Positions 1-5,054 of a stretch of 6,390 nt of DNA are shown one piece after another. The stretch is from Alphaproteobacteria bacterium (lineage in GTDB: Bacteria; Pseudomonadota; Alphaproteobacteria; UBA3830): contig BNWJ01000078.1 of assembly GCA_025998735.1 (NCBI GenBank), positions 1 through 6,390 of the forward strand, written 5' to 3'. Below the pieces are notes generated by a model. That model searched no databases and had not been told where the DNA came from. It saw only the letters and a list, made by a program, of their open reading frames with translations. Each line of letters begins with the position of its first letter. Position 1 is the first letter of the stretch. The position numbers were made by a program, and so were the translations under genes.

Positions 1-160
1 CCTTCTTATTCTCGAGATTCCCTGTTTCCTTCAGGCGACGCTTCCAGTTAGATAGCGTGTTGGTCGACAGGCCAAATACTTCCGCCGTTTTCCTTAATGT
101 GTTGCCTGGCTTTGACCAAAACTCCAACACTCTTTTCTTATAATCCACACAATATACCAT
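1..160 (-). CDS. IS630-type transposase, N-terminal part (runs off window)
   Basis: The minus strand opens with ATG at 158-160 and reads 53 codons to the window edge without a stop. The peptide starts MVYCVDYKKRVLEFW and continues through a region of the form TLRKTAEVFGLSTNTLSNWK to a KETGNLENKK end. This is the usual start of IS630/Tc1-like transposases: a short basic leader, a helix-turn-helix at about residues 23-45 that binds the terminal repeats, and a linker containing GNLENK. The DDE catalytic domain would lie to the left of the window. In this superfamily the enzyme cuts and pastes the element into TA dinucleotides. I could not identify the terminal inverted repeat or the flanking TA with confidence; the end should lie to the right of base 160. 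Whether the rest of the gene is intact cannot be seen. Confidence 0.8.
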   Translation of the reverse strand, partial: MVYCVDYKKRVLEFWSKPGNTLRKTAEVFGLSTNTLSNWKRRLKETGNLENKK

Positions 161-562
161 GGTACCTACCTACAAAAATATCTTGCAGATTACCATAAAA
201 TGACGCGATCTAAAAACGAGTTCACTATAATTGCCCGATTCGGTCTAAGATCATTGCTGTGCAGATTGTGCATATCGGTCTCCTCAAGGTTAAATATAAA
301 ACTTTACCTATTCTGGAGACCTTTCTCTTTCTTTGCAACTAGAAATATATAGCCGCCTGGTTTTTGAGCCGTATCATATGTGTTTGAACCTTTACATAGT
401 GTTGAATGGGCGGAAAAAGCCCTGGCCGTGGTAATTAGATGCCCCTGAAAAAGGTCAGAAATATATTCGAAAAAAGAGATTTGTAGATTGACAAGTATGT
501 TCGAATCTAATACCGTGTCAGCGTGTTTGCACATGTTTCTGATTTGTGGTCCATAATTATGT
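161..562. other. Gap between IS630 fragment and tRNA; no convincing gene
   Basis: No gene is supportable here. The stretch should include the outer end of the IS630 element just right of base 160 and the imperfect hairpin at 277-321. Several short frames between 300 and 534 read fairly protein-like on both strands, including a 76-codon minus-strand frame from 534. None has a Shine-Dalgarno sequence or a recognisable family. The frame on the plus strand that ends at about 438 reads VEWAEKALAVVIRCP before its stop. Such competing weak frames fit decayed coding DNA better than a live gene. Confidence 0.5.
277..321. other. Imperfect nested hairpin
   Basis: GGTCTCC at 277-283 is the exact reverse complement of GGAGACC at 315-321. 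Nested inside, AAGGTTAAA (286-294) pairs imperfectly with TTTACCT (303-309). The 3' side is followed by a pyrimidine-rich run, TTTCTCTTTCTTT. The structure could be a weak plus-strand terminator or the remnant of an element end. No gene ends immediately upstream of it on the plus strand, so its role is unknown. Confidence 0.3.
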
Positions 563-639
563 GGGGGTGTAGCTCAGTTGGTTAGAGCGTCGGCTTGTCA
601 CGCCGAAGGTCGCGGGTTCGAGTCCCGTCACTCCCGCCA
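563..639 (+). tRNA. tRNA-Asp (anticodon GUC)
   Basis: A complete 77-nt cloverleaf folds by eye. The acceptor stem is GGGGGTG (563-569) against CACTCCC, with one G-U pair. The D stem is GCTC/GAGC. The anticodon stem TCGGC/GCCGA encloses the loop TTGTCAC, whose anticodon GTC reads aspartate codons GAC and GAU. The T stem GCGGG/CCCGT encloses TTCGAGT. The discriminator base is G73, as expected for tRNA-Asp, and the CCA end (637-639) is genome-encoded. Nothing looks mutated, so the gene is probably functional. tRNA 3' ends are common attachment sites for tyrosine recombinases, and a same-strand integrase relic begins about 770 bases downstream. However, I see no second copy of the tRNA 3' end in the window. 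No clear promoter or terminator flanks it. Confidence 0.97.
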
Positions 640-764
640 TTGAAGTTTGAGGAAAAATTGGTTGCAGATGGCATCTCCAAAATCTTGAAAGCTTAAATTT
701 TGCCCCGCTTTTTCCATTTGCGTTCGACTGCATCAGTTTGTTTTTATCTAAATTCTTCATAAAT

Positions 765-823
765 CGCCCATTCAACAGCGAAGTGCATCATTTCATGGCC
801 TAAAAAACGAGGATTTTTTGCGA
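765..823 (-). repeat. Dispersed repeat, copy A (inverted relative to copy B)
   Basis: Read on the minus strand, this segment matches 4718-4778 on the plus strand. The core TTTTTTAGG..., about 28 bases ending in AAATGATGCACTTC (copy A 780-807), matches at 25 of 28 positions. The similarity extends weakly on both sides, through TCGCAA upstream and TGGGCG downstream. Within it the minus strand encodes MMHFAVEWAIYEEFR and a stop (744-791). Copy B encodes MMHFFSEWAQ at the same place. Conservation around a shared start suggests the pair derives from the 5' end of a repeated gene or mobile element. The identity of that parent is unknown. Confidence 0.55.
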
Positions 824-909
824 ATTATGTAAAAAGTGGTCTTGAAAAAAGTCACATGAAGAAGTTAATCTCGAATTTAGTTTATAATTTATTTTAAAGA
901 GAGGTTAAC

Positions 910-954
910 ATGGCCCCAAAAGGTTATCACCACGTTTTTTTATATCTTTCATAG
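910..954 (+). CDS. 14-codon ORF behind a strong ribosome-binding site; possible truncated gene start
   Basis: A TATAAT box (883-888), AGAGAGG (about 899-905) and ATG at 910 are well placed relative to one another. The frame reads MAPKGYHHVFLYLS and stops at 952-954, just after a run of seven T (935-941). A KGYHH start is reminiscent of some IS30-type transposases, but fourteen residues cannot establish this. A good initiation region with a very short product suggests the beginning of a gene broken in or after the T run. A leader peptide is the alternative. No -35 hexamer is obvious. Confidence 0.2.
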   Translation: MAPKGYHHVFLYLS

Positions 955-1410
955 ATACCCTCAAACTCCTCGAAACTCAACGAGTATTGTTGCATGGATT
1001 TTTAATTTAATCCAGCGCTTTTTGTGGCCATCTCAAAAAAAAGTTATACAATAGTTAGACAGAGACTTTACATTTTTTGCAGAAGCCATTATATATCTAC
1101 AAGGATATGTTTTAAAAAACAAACGCGGAGGAAACAAAGTATGGCAGCAGATTCTTGCCACCCCTGCAGTTTGTAGAAACCCTGAAGTTTTCGAGTTTTG
1201 GGATTTCCCGATGCACGCAGGACCTCTTCCACCAGATGCCATTTTCCCACAAAAACGCTAAAAATCGCCAAAATTACAAAAATTTTCAACCATTAACGGA
1301 AATTTTATCATTTTCTGATATTATGGTACCTGGTGGAGAGAGACTTGCGGCGCATTTTTTCTATAGATCAACTCAAAAATCAGAGCATCGCAGAACTCCT
1401 GGGGTGTTAA

Positions 1411-2602
1411 GCAGCAGATTGGATAAAGGTTGAAGGCGTTAAAGGGATAAGCTATAGACAGCACCCTACAAGGCTACACAAGAAGCACAAGGATAGATAC
1501 TTTGCTACTTTTTATAAATTGGACGGAAAAACCAAATGCGAAGCATTTGGATGGGAATCTGATGGATGGACTGCCGAAAAGGCAGTTTCCATATCGCAAG
1601 AGTTGAAGCAAAACCAAAAGACAGGTCAAGGCCCAAAAACCCTTGCAGAAAAGCGAGAACAATCCAAAAAAGAGAATGATGAGAAAGAAGCAAAAACCAA
1701 AGAAGAAGAATGTAAATCCATAACGTTTACTCAACTCTATGAAATGTATCTGCCTGTCCAGAAAGTAAAAACAAAAGAAAAAACTTGGAAAAACGAAGAC
1801 AGCTTTTACAGAAATTGGTTTAAAGAGCCACTAGGTGAAAAACCAATCGAGCAAATAACAATAGACGATATACAAAAAATATTAAACAATGCCCTAGAAA
1901 AAGGTAGAACGCCCAGAACAGTTGAATACATGAAAGCAGCCATTAGACAGATGTTCAATTTCGCAGGAGATCGTGACTTGTACAACAAAAAAAAACGTAG
2001 CAGAAAAAGTTGCGATACCTTCCGTAGACAATAGACGAACTAGATTTTTCACACAGGAAGAAGTTGGTAGAATTTTGGCAGCACTCCAAAAAAGAAGTCA
2101 ACAAACTCACGATATAGCCTTGTTTGCTATGTATACAGGATGCCGCCCAATTGAAGTTTTTTCATTAGAATGGGAAGACGTTAATTTTGCAACAAAAATT
2201 ATGACTGTTCGAAAAACAAAGAATGGAAAAACAAAACACGTACCTATGACTAAGCCGACTGAACAATTGATGCTAAGATTGAGTCAATCAGATAATACAG
2301 GGCTTGTTTTTAAATCTAGAAAAGGGACAAAAATCAAAGCTGTATCTAAAGTTTTTTTTGATGTGCTCAAAAAACTTGGTATTAACGATAATGTGACAGA
2401 CGAACACGAACAAGGCGTATTTTATACATTGCGACATTCCTACGCCAGCTGGTTAATGATGAAAGGAGCTGACCTTTATGACGTAAAAGAACTAATGGGA
2501 CACTCGACAACCGCCATGACAGAAAGGTACTCACACTTGTCGCCTGAACATTTAAAGAAGACAGCTTCATTGCTTGACGAATGCCAAATAGGTGATTTTT
2601 GA
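1411..2602 (+). pseudogene. Phage-type tyrosine recombinase (integrase), start lost and frameshifted
   Basis: Family tyrosine recombinases cut and rejoin DNA at attachment sites through a tyrosine nucleophile. Family-like sequence begins right after the TAA at 1408-1410 (WIKVEGVKGISYRQHPTR, then RYFATFYKLDGK), but no ATG, GTG or TTG precedes TTG 1519 in this frame. A coiled, Lys/Glu-rich linker (about 1600-1715) leads to a SAM-like core-binding domain (about 1720-1980). The frame stops at 2032-2034. The catalytic domain continues one frame over to 2602. The shift falls in nine consecutive A at 1987-1995, and removing one A would join the halves into about 395 residues, a normal family length. 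The catalytic half shows Arg (CRPIEV, 2144-2146), Lys in the beta-turn, YTLRH (Arg 2432-2434), GH (His 2501-2503) and nucleophile Tyr in RYSHL (2528-2530). The usual His of HxxR is Tyr. GTG 1973 with AGGAGA just upstream might start the C-terminal half alone. It is most likely inactive unless slippage restores the frame. Confidence 0.88.
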
Positions 2603-2712
2603 ACAGAATACAGAAGGATAACGTTTTAGATTTGCATTTAAGAATGTGCATCGTTACATATTGGTGCACTATGGCACTTTTACTTTAAACTTACGACATC
2701 GGCTTCGCGAGT

Positions 2713-2846
2713 CAGGGCTTTTTCCTAGCGATTTGGCACCGTCATGAACACCTCTTTTTGTGAGTAGGAATTCGGAGATAATATCAGCTTCGTTGTGAAT
2801 TTTTTCTGAAAACCAATATGCTCCAAATCACTAGGAAAAAACCCTG
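2713..2846. repeat. 134-bp element with 24-bp terminal inverted repeats (MITE-like or long hairpin)
   Basis: The left arm (2713-2736) begins CAGGGCTTTTTCCTAG and ends GATTTGG. The right arm (2823-2846) is its reverse complement at 22 of 24 positions. Both differences are C-to-T type, so on the minus-strand RNA both become G-U pairs and the stem would be fully paired. The 86-base interior (2737-2822) has no ORF worth calling. The layout suits a miniature inverted-repeat element or the two ends of a deleted insertion sequence. I see no convincing target-site duplication flanking it. It lies between the integrase stop and an IS5-type transposase stub. The first 14 bases of the left arm recur at the 3' end of dnaJ, immediately before the intron. 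Confidence 0.6.
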
Positions 2847-2883
2847 CAAGCAAGCATGATACAGTATTTATAGTAATTTTATT

Positions 2884-3162
2884 ATGGAGGTTGAAATGGA
2901 AAAAGTTATCCCATCTCGCTCAAATTGCAAAGAAAAAAGAGAAATAGATAAGTATTTATACAAAGAACGACACCTTGTCGAGAATTTCTGTAGTAAAACA
3001 AAATGGTTCAGGAGAGTGACTTCTGGATTCTGTAAAACTACGTCTTCATATATGCCCTTTTTATGTATCGCAGGAACCCTCATACGGTTAGGATCTGAGT
3101 GGAAAAAACTTGAACTTTTGTCTTGCGGAAGTGCTGTAATTCCATGCAACACACCTCGCTGA
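2884..3162 (+). pseudogene. IS5-type transposase, C-terminal stub
   Basis: The frame from ATG 2884 (or ATG 2896, which has GGAGG six bases upstream) reads EKVIPSRSNCKEKREIDKYL, then YKERHLVENFCSKTKWFRR, and then a hydrophobic segment ending in FLCIAGTLIRLG. This is the last third of IS5/IS4-superfamily DDE transposases, where the VIP-S-N-K-R segment leads to the RHLVEN motif carrying the catalytic Glu, and the protein normally ends near ASILIWL. The two catalytic Asp residues and the N-terminal two thirds are absent; a TGA sits upstream at 2857-2859. The tail after LIRLG (about 28 residues) does not look like the family and is probably read-through into flanking DNA. The protein cannot transpose. 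The good ribosome-binding site before 2896 may be chance. Confidence 0.75.
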
Positions 3163-3740
3163 AAGTTCATTTTATTTTCGCACGAGGCCTTAGGATAATT
3201 TCGCTAACAGGACCTAATTCTACCGCCACCAGCTGAAGATGTGCGCGAAGTATCTTTAATGACACAATGATTTTATTTGTCGCGAAGAATCGCAGAAATA
3301 TTTTTTTTGAAATACTTCCCCAAGGAGTTTGCCAAAATCATCAACTGCGTATATATCATGCTATGATCGAGTTTTACTAGTGCGCAAAGTCTGCGACTGC
3401 ATCGATATGTAAGTTTCCCCTACGGGAGGACATGTACTGTGTAAACCAACGGAGACGGAGCTTCAATACGATAAAGCCAGAACCTCAGCATTTGGAAGCA
3501 GAGAGTGAACGTTTGAAGGTGGTGCATGTATCATGGTTTCGTCGCAAAATATAAAACTACAAGTTAATGATGAAACAACATCATCTTTTGTTAAATTTTC
3601 ATGAAACGACCGCGGGTGAAAGCACAAATCTTTCATTTATTTTAAAAAAGAAAACTACACATACTACATACACCACAAAAATTACAGAAACACTGCCGGT
3701 TACTTCTCATGAGTCCACTGACGAGAGTTATCTGCGAATA
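3163..3740. other. Gap between IS5 stub and MarR gene; only short unrecognised frames
   Basis: No gene is supportable. On the minus strand a frame of about 45 codons ending at 3167 includes ILRAHLQLVAVELGPVSEII and looks coding-like, but it has no good start and I do not recognise it. On the plus strand, ATG 3432 follows GGGAGGA at 3424-3430 too closely for normal initiation and gives 40 codons (to 3554) containing HLEAESERLK. ATG 3533 gives 23 codons. An AT-rich hairpin with stem TGAAAG/CTTTCA (3617-3635), followed by TTTATTTT, could be a weak plus-strand terminator. The likeliest reading is eroded mobile DNA. Confidence 0.45.
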
Positions 3741-4226
3741 CTAGCTTTTACCACGAGTGGTTTTTGTGGCTGTACCGAAACGTATTCTCTGGAAAGAGAC
3801 TTTGTTCCAAAACACCTCCAATTTTCTGAGGATGTCCACCAACTCGTCCACCCCTTGAAAATCTTCGCTTTTTAGTACGGACACATGCTTATCTAAGGCA
3901 GAGTCTATTTTTTTACAAAGCGCTAATCCCTTTGGAGACAGCTTTATAACAAACGATCTCTTATCATGTTTGGATGTCATCTGATCAATGTAACCATTTT
4001 GCACCATTTTCTTTAAATTATATGATACATTTGACCCAAGATAACACCCTCTAGTCGTAAGCTCCCCAATCGATATCTGCTCACCACCCAAATTATAAAG
4101 AACTAAAGCCTGAACGTTGTTTATATCCTCAGCTTTGAGACTGTCAAGTTCACATTTAATAACTTCCAGGAACAATCTATGCAACCTTTCAATTAACGAG
4201 ACCGCTTCTAAATAATTTTCTTTCAT
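3741..4226 (-). CDS. MarR-family winged-helix regulator (LdtR-like)
   Basis: A 161-residue protein. ATG 4226 is preferred over GTG 4232 because AGAGGTG (4236-4230) sits correctly for the ATG but overlaps the GTG. Helices at about 1-45 (with LIERLHRLFLEVIK and DINNVQALVLYN) form the dimer side. The winged helix spans about 51-100, with ELTTRG, the recognition segment LGSNVSYNLKKMVQNGYI and a wing around SKHDKRSFVIKLSPKG. A C-terminal helix completes the dimer fold. The combination of EDINNVQAL and YLGSNVSYN is typical of the alphaproteobacterial MarR group that includes LdtR, a regulator of L,D-transpeptidase and envelope genes in Liberibacter; that function is not shown here. Length is normal and nothing is broken. 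It stands alone, transcribed away from dnaJ. A palindrome at 4372-4388 in its upstream region is a candidate operator. Cys 25, 61 and 105 could allow redox sensing, but this is speculation. Confidence 0.9.
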   Translation of the reverse strand: MKENYLEAVSLIERLHRLFLEVIKCELDSLKAEDINNVQALVLYNLGGEQISIGELTTRGCYLGSNVSYNLKKMVQNGYIDQMTSKHDKRSFVIKLSPKGLALCKKIDSALDKHVSVLKSEDFQGVDELVDILRKLEVFWNKVSFQRIRFGTATKTTRGKS

Positions 4227-4371
4227 ATTCACCTCTCATAACACAATAATAACAAACATAAGTAAAAAATCCATTAACGCAAAAATATTAGCATGAGTAC
4301 TTGTACATTATTTTCTAAAATCAACTCAGTAATATCATATATATCATAACGTGTATACATAAAGTTTGCAA

Positions 4372-4388
4372 TACAACCGCATGTTGTA
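4372..4388. promoter_or_regulatory. Perfect 6-5-6 palindrome, candidate regulator operator
   Basis: TACAAC, five bases (CGCAT), then GTTGTA forms a perfect dyad of 17 bp. MarR-family proteins bind palindromes of this size as dimers and often repress their own genes. It lies about 145 bases upstream of the MarR-type start, farther than most autoregulatory operators. Related half-sites recur in the same intergenic region (TTGTACAA at 4571-4578, GTTGTACA at 4926-4933). Binding by the neighbouring regulator is inference. Confidence 0.35.
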
Positions 4389-4545
4389 CTCATAAAATTA
4401 CCAATCGTATCACTGGCATGATATCGGCGCTTTAAAAACAAGCCAACTTAAAGGATAGTTTTTCATAAAATTTCAAAAATTACAATCTTTTTTTTACAAA
4501 TACAGCATATCATTTGGATGGATGTTGCCTATCTAAGAGTAGCGC

Positions 4546-4638
4546 TCAATCGTCTTCTGATCCGTACTGATTGTACAATACAACCTGACGGCTGAATTCC
4601 ATACCAATGTTCTCTGCCGTGATTTTGAGAAGATTCCA
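4546..4638 (-). pseudogene. Short coding-like remnant, unrecognised
   Basis: Between a TAG and a TGA the minus strand reads 30 residues: WNLLKITAENIG and then MEFSRQVVLYNQYGSEDD. ATG 4602 is the only start and would give 18 residues. The composition looks like real protein rather than random frame. However, it is far too short for a known domain, I do not recognise a family, and no ribosome-binding site is evident. It may be the 3' end of a decayed gene that once lay here. Confidence 0.25.
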
Positions 4639-4717
4639 CTATAACCTACTGAACTTATGCATGACAACTTGTTGCAAATTTTTGATTAATATTTCGTCTG
4701 ATTTGTTTAACATTTTC

Positions 4718-4778
4718 TCGCAAGAGTTATCTCCCTTTTTTAGGTCGTAAAATGATGCACTTCTTTTCAGAGTGGGCG
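4718..4778 (+). repeat. Dispersed repeat, copy B
   Basis: This is the plus-strand partner of 765-823. The core CTTTTTTAGG to AAATGATGCACTTC (4735-4764 region) differs from copy A at three positions over 28. Both sides carry weaker similarity, and both copies end in TGGGCG. A small frame starts inside it: ATG 4752, MMHFFSEWAQNFSDLLRKY and eight more residues, stop at 4833-4835. The HF..EWA pattern is shared with the frame in copy A. No strong ribosome-binding site precedes either start. Confidence 0.55.
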
Positions 4779-4987
4779 CAAAACTTCAGCGACTTGTTGC
4801 GCAAATACCACATCCGTGACCAACACACAATATGATTCAGTGGCCCTACTCATAGTGCAGCACCTAATCGCGTAGGAATCTGTACAAAAAATTTTGCTGA
4901 CCATATGGATCAAACAACGTTTTTGTTGTACATTGTGAGCTACTGGAGATAGCATGGTTCCTTGTGTATAAAATCAGAGTAGGTTTT

Positions 4988-4996
4988 TGTTATACT
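4988..4996 (+). promoter_or_regulatory. Extended -10 promoter for dnaJ
   Basis: TGTTATACT fits the extended -10 pattern TGnTATAAT with one mismatch in the hexamer (TATACT, 4991-4996). It predicts transcription from about base 5003 and a leader of about 50 bases before the dnaJ ATG. No good -35 hexamer lies 17 bases upstream, which extended -10 promoters can tolerate. I see no convincing sigma-32 heat-shock promoter, although CCTTG at 4961-4965 is a partial match to such a -35. Confidence 0.45.
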
Positions 4997-5054
4997 AGAT
5001 CTTGGTGGAATCGCTCCGTGATGTCAGATAATTGTTATATTGGGATTTTAGAGT

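Larger units (their letters stand above)
640..1410. other. Gap between tRNA-Asp and integrase relic
   Basis: This stretch of about 770 bases has no confident gene. It contains one copy of a dispersed repeat (765-823), a 14-codon reading frame behind a good ribosome-binding site at 910, and overlapping short frames on both strands between 1033 and 1433 that I do not recognise. The bases just before the integrase (1333-1407, plus) read in the integrase's own frame as a peptide ending IDQLKNQSIAELLGC and then TAA at 1408-1410. That piece is vaguely helix-turn-helix-like. The stretch may be the eroded 5' end of an integrated element, but that is inference. Confidence 0.45.
4227..5054. other. Intergenic region between divergent marR-type gene and dnaJ
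   Basis: About 830 bases separate the two genes. The part nearest the regulator is very AT-rich. TATTAT (4251-4246, minus strand) could be its -10 box, but no matching -35 is clear. Further along are the candidate operator palindrome (4372-4388), several TTGTAC motifs (4302-4307, 4384-4389, 4571-4576, 4927-4932), a coding-like remnant on the minus strand (4546-4638), repeat copy B (4718-4778) and the dnaJ promoter. No dnaK or other chaperone gene precedes dnaJ, unlike the common dnaK-dnaJ arrangement. Confidence 0.6.

Noticed and set aside
304..534. 76-codon minus-strand ORF
   Set aside because: No ribosome-binding site, no recognised domain, and competing protein-like frames on the other strand; kept only as part of the gap description.
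527..558. Promoter for the tRNA (TTGCAC ... CATAAT)
   Set aside because: The spacer would be 19-20 bases and the start point would fall almost on the first base of the tRNA, leaving no 5' leader.
557..775. 72-codon minus-strand ORF across the tRNA containing GVTGLEPATFG
   Set aside because: That peptide is simply the antisense of a tRNA gene, a well-known source of spurious ORFs.
1155..1433. 92-codon plus-strand ORF upstream of the integrase
   Set aside because: No family resemblance, no ribosome-binding site, and it overlaps equally long minus-strand frames and the integrase N-terminal coding sequence.
1474..1734. 86-codon minus-strand ORF rich in Phe and Leu
   Set aside because: It is the shadow of the Lys/Glu-rich integrase linker; its hydrophobic composition comes from reading AAG/GAA codons backwards.
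3706..3727. Hammerhead ribozyme-like string (CTCATGAGTCC ... GACGAGAG)
   Set aside because: The core differs from CTGATGA and GAAA at catalytic positions (CTCATGA, GAGA), flanking stems I and III do not pair, and no cleavage triplet is positioned.
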